This document shows positions 1 through 7,477 of a stretch of 64,000 bases of DNA, in pieces; the first letter of the stretch is position 1; every line of letters begins with the position of its first letter. The notes under the pieces were generated by a model. The model saw only the letters and a program-made list of their open reading frames with translations. It did no database searches and had not been told where the DNA came from. A program made the translations under genes and the position numbers. The stretch is from Streptococcus anginosus (GTDB taxonomy: Bacteria; Bacillota; Bacilli; Lactobacillales; Streptococcaceae): contig NZ_LR134283.1 in assembly GCF_900636475.1 (NCBI RefSeq), positions 310,001-374,000 on the forward strand, read 5' to 3'.

Positions 1-2
1 TA

Positions 3-56
3 CAGGTACAAGAAAAACAACTATCACAGGTAAAGCGGAATGAGTTAGACCTATAA
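3..56 (+). CDS. possible 3' end of a gene running in from the left edge
   Basis: Frame 3 is open from the window edge to a TAA at 54-56 and gives 17 charged residues ending NELDL. Frame 2 is also open, to a TGA at 41-43. Either may be the tail of a gene of the element that interrupts virD4. The product is not recognisable from so little. Confidence 0.2.
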   Translation, partial: QVQEKQLSQVKRNELDL

Positions 57-127
57 AACTAAGTGAAAAAAGTATATAATATTAACTAGTGAAGACAAAA
101 AATAAAATTTGAAGGAGGCGTTTACAT

Positions 128-946
128 TTGGGGAAAATAGAAATGCAAGAGAAAATAAAACCTGTTTTGAACGGCACTGCAGAAACTATGCTTCAAAGTT
201 TTTATGCACGTGCAGAGTATTCACAGAGAAAGAAGCATAAATTCTATGATGCAAAAGCAGTAGAACTTGTAAATAAGATTGATTATGACTTTTCAACTGC
301 AGCAAAAGATCGTACCATGAGTAGTGGTGTAATCGCACGCACACTCGTCTTTGACGAACTGGTCAAAGAATTTATTGGGCGAAACCCGACTGCTACAATA
401 GTGAACATTGCCTGTGGACTGGACACAAGATTTTATCGTGTGGATAATGGTACTATCACTTGGTATAATCTGGATCTGCCTGATGTTATAAATCTCAGAG
501 ATCAGATTTTTTTAGAAAGCGGGAGAGTTTCATCTATCAGTGCGTCTGCTTTAGATCCAAATTGGTTCAAGGAAGTAAAAAACAGAGAGAATGTACTTTT
601 TATTATAGAAGGACTGTCCATGTATCTCACTGCTGAAGAAAATGCCAAGATACTTTCTATCATTCATAAAAACTTTGACACCGCTACGGTCATAATGGAA
701 TGTATTGCAAAGATGTGGGTAAAACGAGAAGGGGTTGAAAAATCCATTCAGCAAACCGGAGCCAGATTCGTTTTCGGTGCAGACAGCTTTGATGATATAA
801 AGAATATTGCTCAGGGGTTTCATAAGATTAAAGATGACAACATATTACGTGGTATGCGTGTTCTTATGCCTACATTAAAGCTAATCGACTGGCTTCCGAT
901 TGCGAGGAAGATCACGCAGAAGATTCTTGTTTTTAGTAAAGATTAA
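128..946 (+). CDS. class I SAM-dependent methyltransferase, TcmP/leucine carboxyl methyltransferase type
   Basis: The 272-residue protein has the features of the PF04072 (LCM/TcmP/PPM1) methyltransferases: a SAM-binding loop NIACGLDTRFYR near residue 95, an acidic NLDLPDV strand about 25 residues later, and IIEGLSMYL near residue 155. It probably transfers a methyl group from SAM to a carboxyl or hydroxyl group of a small molecule; the substrate cannot be told. The start is TTG at 128 behind GGAGG (113-117); an ATG at 143 is an alternative. A TATAAT at 75-80 is a likely -10. It stands alone between that promoter and a terminator at 996, so it looks like single-gene cargo of the nested element. 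Confidence 0.75.
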   Translation: MGKIEMQEKIKPVLNGTAETMLQSFYARAEYSQRKKHKFYDAKAVELVNKIDYDFSTAAKDRTMSSGVIARTLVFDELVKEFIGRNPTATIVNIACGLDTRFYRVDNGTITWYNLDLPDVINLRDQIFLESGRVSSISASALDPNWFKEVKNRENVLFIIEGLSMYLTAEENAKILSIIHKNFDTATVIMECIAKMWVKREGVEKSIQQTGARFVFGADSFDDIKNIAQGFHKIKDDNILRGMRVLMPTLKLIDWLPIARKITQKILVFSKD

Positions 947-995
947 AGCAAACCACAGTTCGCATAACTAACAATTTAATAAAAACTAACACAGA

Positions 996-1026
996 ACAGT
1001 AAATCATAAAAGGTTTACTGTTTTTT
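996..1026 (+). terminator. rho-independent terminator after the methyltransferase
   Basis: A perfect 8-bp stem (ACAGTAAA at 996-1003 with TTTACTGT at 1014-1021) is followed directly by a run of T. It ends the methyltransferase transcript. Confidence 0.75.
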
Positions 1027-1054
1027 CTTTGTCTAAAATCGGAAAGGAGGACTT

Positions 1055-1219
1055 ATGAAAGAAGAAAAAAGAGAAATACAAGCATCACCCAATAAACAGT
1101 TAATAATGGATATTGGAAAGACAAAATATACTGTAAACCTACATTTCAAACAAGGTACAGGAGAAACATACAAGGATAAAATACTGAAGTTAATCAAGAG
1201 AGAAACAGAAAAGATATAA
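1055..1219 (+). CDS. TnpW-like small transposon-encoded protein
   Basis: This 54-codon ORF starts with ATG at 1055 behind a strong AGGAGG and ends at TAA 1217-1219. The basic product reads MKEEKREIQASPNKQ, then LIMDIGKTKYTVNLHFKQ, and resembles the small proteins annotated TnpW in clostridial and streptococcal elements that use large serine recombinases. The function of TnpW is not known. Its position next to a virD4 remnant suggests it lies at the right end of a mobilisable element inserted in virD4. The family assignment is from memory of the pattern, so it is moderate. Confidence 0.55.
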   Translation: MKEEKREIQASPNKQLIMDIGKTKYTVNLHFKQGTGETYKDKILKLIKRETEKI

Positions 1220-1220
1220 A

Positions 1221-1255
1221 TTTGTCAAAGAAATTTTGTTTATGTCCTTGACAAA
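1221..1255. repeat. inverted repeat at the junction of the nested element and virD4
   Basis: TTTGTCAA (1221-1228) and TTGACAAA (1248-1255) are perfect inverted 8-mers with a 19-base spacer. They lie between the tnpW-like stop and the first codon of virD4 homology at 1264, where a recombinase site or element end would be expected. It could also be a hairpin. Confidence 0.4.
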
Positions 1256-1263
1256 TCTTCACA

Positions 1264-2493
1264 AAAGGAACGATAGTCCTTGAGTGTGGTAAGATGCTTG
1301 AGGATAACGGATATGAGATAAAAATCTTAAATACCATCAACTTCAAAAAAAGTATGAAATACAATCCATTTGCCTATATTCGTTCTGAGAAAGATATTCT
1401 GAAATTGGTACAGACAATCATTACAAATACGAAAGGAGAGGGAGAAAAAGCAGGTGAGGACTTTTGGGTCAAAGCCGAAAAACTCTACTATACAGCTCTT
1501 ATTGGTTACATTTGGTATGAAGCTCCAAGAGAAGAAAAGAATTTTGCAACACTCCTTGATATGATAGATGCTTCAGAAGTCAGAGAAGATGATGAAACCT
1601 ATATGAATCCGATAGACAGACTCTTTGAGGCACTGGAAAAGAAAGAGCCTACACACTTTGCAGTGAAGCAATATAAAAAGTACAAATTGGCTGCGGGAAA
1701 AACAGCAAAGTCTATTTTAATTTCTTGCGGTGCAAGGCTTGCTTCCTTTGACATTCAGGAACTACGGGACTTGATGAAAGAAGATGAACTGGAGCTTGAT
1801 ACACTTGGAGATAGAAAGACAGCACTCTTTGTTATTATCTCCGATACAGATGATACCTTTAACTTTGTTGTATCTATTATGTACTCACAATTATTTAACC
1901 TACTTTGTGATAAAGCAGATGATGTGTATGGCGGACGATTACCTGTCCATGTGAGATGTTTGCTTGATGAGTTTGCGAACATCGGCTTAATTCCAAAATT
2001 TGAGAAATTGATTGCAACGATTCGTTCAAGAGAAATATCAGCAAGCATTATATTACAGGCACAATCTCAGTTAAAGGCAATCTATAAAGATAACGCCGAT
2101 ACAATTGTAGGTAACTGTGATAGTACCTTGTTTCTTGGTGGTAAGGAAAAGACAACATTAAAGGAACTTTCTGAAACACTTGGAAAAGAAACAATAGACC
2201 TTTACAATACATCAGAAACAAGAAGTAATCAAAAGAGCTTTGGCTTAAATTATCAAAAGACTGGTAAGGAACTGATGAGTCAAGATGAAATTACTGTAAT
2301 GGACGGTGGTAAATGTATCTTTCAGCTTAGAGGTGTCAGACCTTTTCTTTCAGATAAATTCGATATTACAAAGCACAAGAATTATAGATTACTTGAGGAC
2401 TATGATAAGAAGAATTTGTTTGACATAGAAAGCTATATGAAGCGAAAAGGAAAAGCAAAATTGACATCAAATACAAGAATATTTAGGGTATAA
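1264..2493 (+). pseudogene. virD4: VirD4/TraG type IV coupling protein, 5' part missing
   Basis: VirD4 is the hexameric ATPase that brings the relaxase-DNA complex to the mating channel. Only the C-terminal two thirds are here. Homology begins with KGTIVLECGKMLEDNGYEI; the KGT codons at 1264-1272 correspond to the DPKGT segment after the Walker A region, and the codons upstream no longer match. The Walker B region CLLDEFANIGLIPKFEK and the following IRSREISASIILQAQSQ are intact. The first in-frame ATG is 1294, which would give 399 residues without a Walker A motif. The rest of the gene may lie beyond the left edge on the other side of an inserted element, so the gene is interrupted or truncated. 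The downstream transfer genes look intact. Confidence 0.8.
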
Positions 2494-2533
2494 TATATGT
2501 ATATATAAAGTAAAAAAGAGAGGAGGAAAGATA

Positions 2534-2842
2534 TTGGTAGATTATTTATTTAATTCATCTGGAGAATGGATTTGCTTTAAAGTTAATAAATTTATTTGGG
2601 ATACGAATGGGAATATAATTGGCTGGCTACCATGGGGGGATAATGATGTTGTTACTATGGAAGGCGATTATTTAGGAACTATTGTAGACAAAGATAGAAT
2701 TTATTATTTTTCAAATCATCCATATAGAGGCTATCCGGGTTATCCAGGTTACCCGGGTTATCCGGGCTATCCAGGCTACCCAGGATTTGCTGGTTATAAG
2801 TCTTTGCCATCGGGTGCAAAAGATATAGTTATAAAAAAATAA
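2534..2842 (+). CDS. small protein with tandem Tyr-Pro-Gly repeats (4-fold beta flower type)
   Basis: The 102-residue product starts at TTG 2534 behind AGGAGG. The N-terminal 60 residues show repeated short beta-strand/turn units (NSSGEWICF, DTNGNIIGWL, MEGDYLGTIV, KDRIYYF), a pattern I associate with proteins annotated 4-fold beta flower. It is followed by six GYP units (residues about 66-84) and a short tail, SLPSGAKDIVIKK. No signal peptide or membrane segment is visible. It lies between virD4 and the ssb leader and is not part of the usual core order, so it looks like cargo. The function is unknown. Family confidence is moderate; the reading frame is well supported. Confidence 0.65.
   Translation: MVDYLFNSSGEWICFKVNKFIWDTNGNIIGWLPWGDNDVVTMEGDYLGTIVDKDRIYYFSNHPYRGYPGYPGYPGYPGYPGYPGFAGYKSLPSGAKDIVIKK
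2729..2784 (+). repeat. 9-bp tandem repeat encoding Gly-Tyr-Pro
   Basis: About six copies of a GGYTAYCCR unit lie in frame within the small protein gene. Copies differ mostly in third positions (ccg/cca, tat/tac, ggt/ggc), so the peptide repeat is kept while the DNA diverges. Copy number could vary by slippage. Confidence 0.8.
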
Positions 2843-2867
2843 TATCATTAAGTTATTAAAAACTGAG

Positions 2868-2908
2868 AAAGCAGTAAGTCTAAAGAACATAGATTTGCTG
2901 CTTTTTTA
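2868..2908 (+). terminator. terminator after the repeat-protein gene
   Basis: AAAGCAG (2868-2874) pairs with CTGCTTT (2898-2904), with a further inner stem AGTCTA/TAGATT, and is followed by a T run. Confidence 0.65.
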
Positions 2909-2930
2909 TTACTTAAAATCAGGAGGTAAG

Positions 2931-2957
2931 ATGATAAGGATCAGAAGTCCCACTTAA
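2931..2957 (+). CDS. possible 8-residue leader peptide upstream of ssb
   Basis: ATG at 2931 has an ideal AGGAGG at 2921-2926 and is followed by seven sense codons and TAA (MIRIRSPT). A terminator hairpin follows at 2983. A translated leader before a terminator and the next gene is the arrangement of attenuation-controlled genes in other mobile elements. There is no direct proof of translation. Confidence 0.35.
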   Translation: MIRIRSPT

Positions 2958-2982
2958 ACGAAAACTAAATAGTAAGAGTATC

Positions 2983-3020
2983 AGCGATTGGAAAAGTAAT
3001 ACTTCTGGTCGCTTTTTTTA
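2983..3020 (+). terminator. terminator or attenuator in the ssb leader
   Basis: An 11-bp stem with three G-U pairs (2983-2993 with 3003-3013) precedes TTTTTTT. A competing pairing, AGTAT upstream with ATACT (2999-3003), overlaps the 3' arm, so the stem may be conditional. It ends 26 bases before the ssb start codon. Confidence 0.6.
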
Positions 3021-3045
3021 TTGAAATGAAAAGGAGAAATTTTTA

Positions 3046-3357
3046 ATGAAGCAGGAAATGATTAACATCAACGCCAACTTATTGGCAGAGCCTACTTTCT
3101 CAAGTTTTGAAAATGAAGGAGAGAAAGTGGAAGTTGCAAACTTCACGCTTGTAAAAAAGTACGGAAAGGGTAAGGAGTACATCAACTGTGCAGCTTATGG
3201 AGAAAAGACAGAAATAGCAAAAGCCTTTGAGAAAGGCGATTTAATTCATATCTTTGGTTACTTTAAGAAGCGTGAAAAAGAGGGAAAGACTTACAAAAAC
3301 TTTGTAGTGAAGTCATATAACAAGATTGAAAAGAAAGAAGAAAACGAGGAGGAATAA
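3046..3357 (+). CDS. ssb: ICE single-stranded DNA-binding protein, short OB-fold
   Basis: The 103-residue protein has the Ssb pattern: INANLLAEPTF, EKVEVANFTLVKKYGKGKEYINCAAYGEKTE and KGDLIHIFGYFKKR, with a charged KKEENEEE tail. It lacks the acidic hydrophobic tip of chromosomal SSB. It would coat the transferred or replicating single strand. AAAAGGAGAAATTTTT places the start at ATG 3046. It opens the transfer operon and is followed by the next gene after three bases, so translational coupling is likely. A second OB-fold protein of the same type is encoded near 23.6 kb. Confidence 0.85.
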   Translation: MKQEMININANLLAEPTFSSFENEGEKVEVANFTLVKKYGKGKEYINCAAYGEKTEIAKAFEKGDLIHIFGYFKKREKEGKTYKNFVVKSYNKIEKKEENEEE

Positions 3358-3360
3358 CTT

Positions 3361-3576
3361 ATGGCATTTTTTACACAGGCAGTTAATGTATTAAAGATTT
3401 TGGTTATGGCAGTAGGTGCAGGACTTGGAGCATGGGGCGTTATCAACTTGATGGAAGGATATGGTAATGACAATCCCGGTGCTAAGAGCCAGGGTATTAA
3501 GCAGCTTATGGCTGGAGGAGGTATCGTTCTTATCGGACTTAAGCTCATTCCACTACTTGCCAATGTACTCAATTAA
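3361..3576 (+). CDS. Maff2-family small membrane protein of the conjugation channel
   Basis: The 71-residue protein consists mainly of two hydrophobic segments (residues about 8-29 and 48-68) joined by a loop, EGYGNDNPGAKSQGIKQ. This is the Maff2 family pattern of Tn1549-like ICEs, found next to TrbL-like genes. It resembles a VirB2/TrbC pilin-like subunit in size and topology, but that role is inferred. It lies between ssb and the trbL-like gene with 3- and 19-base gaps. Confidence 0.8.
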   Translation: MAFFTQAVNVLKILVMAVGAGLGAWGVINLMEGYGNDNPGAKSQGIKQLMAGGGIVLIGLKLIPLLANVLN

Positions 3577-3595
3577 GAAGAAAAGGAGAGCTTAG

Positions 3596-4459
3596 ATGTT
3601 TGGAATATTCGACAAGATAGAAGAATTCTTTAAGGAGCTTCTACTGGGCGGTATTCAAGCAAACTTAGAGTCCATGTTTCTTGACATCAACGATAAAGTT
3701 GGTGCAGTTGCAACAGATGTAGGTAAAACGCCTATGGGGTGGAACGGAGATGTATTTGCCTTTATCAAAAACATTAACGATTCCGTTATCATTCCAATAG
3801 CAGGACTAATCATCACAGCAGTTCTTTGTATCGAGCTTATCAATATGGTAATGCAAAAGAACAATATGCACGATACAGATACCTTTGAATTTTTCAAGTA
3901 CATCATCAAGATGTGGATTGCTGTATGGTTAGTATCCCATGCCTTTGAGTTTTCAATGGCAGTTTTTGATGTGGCACAGCACGTGGTAAATAAGGCGGCG
4001 GGGGTGATAAATACCTCTGCCACCGTTTCCGGAGATCAGATAGTGGCAATGATGGATACCCTAAAAGAAAAGGGGCTTGGAGAACTTGTTATGATTCTCT
4101 TTGAAACCTCCCTCATCAAGGTTGCTATACAGGTAATATCCGTTGTGATTATGCTTGTAGTTTACGGAAGAATGTTTGAGATTTATGTTTACTCATCGGT
4201 TTCAGCCATTCCATTTGCCACAATGGGAAACAAAGAGTGGGGACAGATTGGAACAAATTACATCAAAGGACTATTTGCACTTGGACTACAAGGACTCTTT
4301 TTAATGGTTTGTCTTGGAATTTACGCAGTTTTAGTTAAGACGATTAAGATAACAGATATACACACAAGTACCATGACGATACTTGGCTATGCGGTTTTGC
4401 TGGGGTTAATGATGCTAAAGAGCGGAACACTGGCCAAAAGCGTATTAAATGCACACTAA
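3596..4459 (+). CDS. TrbL/VirB6-like polytopic membrane protein
   Basis: This 287-residue protein has an amphipathic N-terminus and about five to six membrane segments (for example VIIPIAGLIITAVLCIELI, LIKVAIQVISVVIMLVVY and TMTILGYAVLLGLMML). In type IV secretion systems the VirB6/TrbL protein forms the inner-membrane pore. The order Maff2, this gene, a small gene, PrgI, VirB4 is standard for the family. An AAAGGAG precedes ATG 3596. Confidence 0.8.
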   Translation: MFGIFDKIEEFFKELLLGGIQANLESMFLDINDKVGAVATDVGKTPMGWNGDVFAFIKNINDSVIIPIAGLIITAVLCIELINMVMQKNNMHDTDTFEFFKYIIKMWIAVWLVSHAFEFSMAVFDVAQHVVNKAAGVINTSATVSGDQIVAMMDTLKEKGLGELVMILFETSLIKVAIQVISVVIMLVVYGRMFEIYVYSSVSAIPFATMGNKEWGQIGTNYIKGLFALGLQGLFLMVCLGIYAVLVKTIKITDIHTSTMTILGYAVLLGLMMLKSGTLAKSVLNAH

Positions 4460-4476
4460 AAGAAAGGAAAGATAGT

Positions 4477-4740
4477 ATGGATAAAAGAAAAACAGTATTT
4501 ACAACAGTAGTAATTGGAGCAGGCATTATGGCGATAATTGATAGAATCAGGCTTCATAACAGGCTTGAGGATTTGGAAGAAAGAACAGATGACATCGGTC
4601 GCTGCCATAATGATTTTTACCTAATGCAGGAAAGATATAACAAAAGTACGAATGAACAGATAGAGAGTATTCAGGAAGAAATCGGCTCTGTATATGAACA
4701 CTTTGAGGAGCTGTCAAAGGGTAAAGAAGATGGGAGGTAA
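4477..4740 (+). CDS. conserved small ICE protein, one membrane segment plus coiled coil
   Basis: The 87-residue protein has one N-terminal hydrophobic segment (TVFTTVVIGAGIMAIID) and then a heptad-like charged region (LEDLEERTDD, YNKSTNEQIESIQEEIGS). It is preceded by GAAAGGAAAG and lies 17 bases after the TrbL-like gene and three before PrgI. No family name is recognised. It is probably an anchored accessory subunit of the channel, by position only. Confidence 0.65.
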   Translation: MDKRKTVFTTVVIGAGIMAIIDRIRLHNRLEDLEERTDDIGRCHNDFYLMQERYNKSTNEQIESIQEEIGSVYEHFEELSKGKEDGR

Positions 4741-4743
4741 GAT

Positions 4744-5133
4744 ATGGCATATGTACCAATCCCTAAAGACTTAAATAGGGTAAAGACAAAGGTTGCTTTT
4801 AACCTAACGAAAAGGCAGCTCATAGGCTTCACACTTGCAGGACTGGTTGGAATACCAGTCTATTTATTTATGAGGAAGTTTGTGCCAAATGACATAGCTG
4901 TCATATTTCTCATTGTGTCAACGCTTCCTATCTTTTTCATCACACTATTTGAAAAGGACGGACTGATCTTTGAGAAATATTTTAAGCACATCTACCTTCA
5001 TAAGTTTTATCAGCCCAAAAAGAGAGTGAGAAAGGAGGTTTACCTTGAACAAGAAAAGAAAAATTCAGCAAATAAAACTCATGCAAAACGAAAAGGCATT
5101 GAGAAGTCAAAAGCGGAACTTAAAGAAAAGTAA
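4744..5133 (+). CDS. prgI: PrgI-family conjugation membrane protein (VirB3-like)
   Basis: The 129-residue protein begins MAYVPIPKDLNRVKTKV, typical of PrgI, then has two adjacent membrane segments (residues about 29-47 and 52-70) and a basic C-terminus. PrgI/VirB3 proteins pair with the VirB4 ATPase in the channel base. Its last 89 bases overlap the start of virB4, so the two are probably translationally coupled. Confidence 0.85.
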   Translation: MAYVPIPKDLNRVKTKVAFNLTKRQLIGFTLAGLVGIPVYLFMRKFVPNDIAVIFLIVSTLPIFFITLFEKDGLIFEKYFKHIYLHKFYQPKKRVRKEVYLEQEKKNSANKTHAKRKGIEKSKAELKEK

Positions 5134-7474
5134 TGGCAAGTCAAAAGAAGATAAGGGAGGAATCCTTGACCTTATCTTTAAGAAAGAACCGAAAAGATAT
5201 ACGGTAGAAGATACCATTCCCTATCTAAGGCTTTTAAAAAGCGGAATATGCCAGCTTGATGAAAAGCACTTCAGTAAAAGTATAGCCTTTCAGGACATTA
5301 ACTATCAGCTTGCCTTAGATGAAGATAGGGACTTGATTTTTAATCAGTTTGCAAACTTCCTAAACTCTTTTGATCCAAGTATCAGCATTGAGTTTTCGTA
5401 TATCAATCAGCTCGGACGAAACGAAGAAATGAAGTCGGCAATTCAGATACCGGATAAAAAGGACGGTTTCGACGATATACGCTTTGAATTTAGAGAGATG
5501 CTTAAAAGCCAGATTGTAAAGGGAAATAACGGACTTAAAAAATCAAAGTATGTAACCTTTACAGTGGAAGCGGATAATTTAGAGCAGGCAACATCAAAAC
5601 TTGAAAGACTGGAGATAGATATATTATCTAATCTAAAGAGCATGGGTGTGAGAGCAGAAAGCCTAAACGGAGAAGAAAGGCTAAAGATACTTCATGATGT
5701 TTTAAATCCAAATAAAACATTTGAATTTTCCTACAAAGACCTAAAGAAAAGGGAAAGCACAAAGACATATATTGTGCCTGATGAGTTTAACTTTACACCG
5801 AGTAGATACTTTAAGTTCGGCAAATTCATCGGAGCAACAAGTCATTTTCAAATCCTTGCCAGTGAGCTTTCAGATAGGATGTTATCCGAGTTTTTGGATA
5901 TTGACGATAACATCAATATTTCCTTTCATATTAGGGCAATCGACCAATCGGAAGCCATTAAGATGGTAAAACGAAAAAACACTGATATTGATAAGATGAA
6001 GATTGAGGAAAATAAGAAGGCTGTTAGAAGTGGCTATGATATGGATATTCTTCCAAGTGATTTAATTACCTATGGAGAAGATGTAAAAAGCCTCCTAAAA
6101 GATTTGCAAACAAGAGATGAGAGAATGTTTGTTGTAAGCATTGTCTTTATGAACTTTGCAAAGACAGTGCAAAAACTTGATAACACCATTGCTCAGATAA
6201 GCTCTATTGCCAATAAGCATAACTGTAAGATTAAAAGACTTGACCATACGCAGGAGCAGGGCTTAGTGAGTGTACTTCCTTTAGGTGTGAACAAGATAGA
6301 AATTGACAGAGGACTAACAAGTTCCTCAACAGCAGTCTTTATGCCATTTACTACTGAGGAGCTTTTTATCAACTCAAGTAACAGTCTGTACTATGGACTA
6401 AATGCACTAAGCCATAACCTTATTATGGCGGATAGGAAGAAACTGAAGAACCCAAACGGTCTAATCCTCGGAACTCCGGGCAGTGGTAAATCCTTTAGTG
6501 CCAAAAGAGAAATGGCAAATGCAATTTTGGTAACAGATGATGATGTGATTATCTGTGATCCGGAAGGAGAGTATGGAAACCTCGTAAGGCAGTTTAAGGG
6601 AGAAGTCATTAAGGTCAGCAGTAAGTCAAAGGATTACCTGAATCCCCTTGATATAAACATGAACTACGGTGATGGGGATGCACCGCTGAAAGACAAGGCA
6701 AACTTTATCATGAGTATGCTTGAGCTTGTAGTAGGCGGTAGTGGTCTTACAGCAGAAGAAAAGTCTGTAATAGACAGATGCCTGCCAAAGATTTATGAAA
6801 AGTATTTTGAAAACCCAGAGCCTTATAATATGCCAATACTACAAGACCTATACGATATGTTAAAAGGACAGGAAGAAAAGGTTGGTAAGAAGCTGGCAAC
6901 AGAGATGGAAATCTATGTATCGGGTTCTCTTAATGTTTTTAATCACAGGTCAAATGTAGATTTGAATAAGAAGCTCCTTTGCTTTGATATTAAAGAACTT
7001 GGAAGTCAGCTAAAGAAAATAGGAATGCTTGTTATTCAGGATCAGGTGTGGAATAAGGTGTCACAAAACAGAGGAAACAAGGCTACAAGGTACTATATCG
7101 ACGAGTTCCATTTGCTTTTAAAAGATGAGCAGACAGCATCCTATTCCGTAGAGATTTGGAAAAGATTTCGTAAATGGGGAGGTATTCCAACAGGTATTAC
7201 GCAGAATGTCAAAGACCTACTTATGAGTAAGGAGATAGAAAATATCTTTGACAATACAGACTTTGTCTTAATGCTTAATCAAGCATCAGGAGATAGAGAG
7301 ATACTTGCAAGAAAACTTAAAATCTCACTTCCACAGCTCAGATATGTTACTAATTCAAATGAAGGTGAGGGACTACTTTTCTTTGGAAATACCATTGTGC
7401 CTTTCATTGATAAGTTTCCGAAAGATACGATTCTTTATCAGAAGATGACTACCAAGCCGGAAGAAGTGAGGTAG
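5045..7474 (+). CDS. virB4: VirB4-type conjugation ATPase
   Basis: The 809-residue protein is the energy-supplying ATPase of the type IV secretion channel. The Walker A motif GTPGSGKS lies near residue 476 and Walker B YYIDEFHLLL near 681, followed by GGIPTGITQNVKDLL and an NTDFVLMLNQ segment, all typical of VirB4/TraC. The start is TTG 5045 behind AAGGAGG (5033-5039), inside prgI. The N-terminal 40 residues are very lysine-rich. The next gene follows after three bases. Confidence 0.9.
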   Translation: MNKKRKIQQIKLMQNEKALRSQKRNLKKSNGKSKEDKGGILDLIFKKEPKRYTVEDTIPYLRLLKSGICQLDEKHFSKSIAFQDINYQLALDEDRDLIFNQFANFLNSFDPSISIEFSYINQLGRNEEMKSAIQIPDKKDGFDDIRFEFREMLKSQIVKGNNGLKKSKYVTFTVEADNLEQATSKLERLEIDILSNLKSMGVRAESLNGEERLKILHDVLNPNKTFEFSYKDLKKRESTKTYIVPDEFNFTPSRYFKFGKFIGATSHFQILASELSDRMLSEFLDIDDNINISFHIRAIDQSEAIKMVKRKNTDIDKMKIEENKKAVRSGYDMDILPSDLITYGEDVKSLLKDLQTRDERMFVVSIVFMNFAKTVQKLDNTIAQISSIANKHNCKIKRLDHTQEQGLVSVLPLGVNKIEIDRGLTSSSTAVFMPFTTEELFINSSNSLYYGLNALSHNLIMADRKKLKNPNGLILGTPGSGKSFSAKREMANAILVTDDDVIICDPEGEYGNLVRQFKGEVIKVSSKSKDYLNPLDINMNYGDGDAPLKDKANFIMSMLELVVGGSGLTAEEKSVIDRCLPKIYEKYFENPEPYNMPILQDLYDMLKGQEEKVGKKLATEMEIYVSGSLNVFNHRSNVDLNKKLLCFDIKELGSQLKKIGMLVIQDQVWNKVSQNRGNKATRYYIDEFHLLLKDEQTASYSVEIWKRFRKWGGIPTGITQNVKDLLMSKEIENIFDNTDFVLMLNQASGDREILARKLKISLPQLRYVTNSNEGEGLLFFGNTIVPFIDKFPKDTILYQKMTTKPEEVR

Positions 7475-7477
7475 CCT

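Noticed and set aside
2729..2784. possible CRISPR or minisatellite array
   Set aside because: Units are 9 bp, in frame and without spacers; they are peptide repeats.
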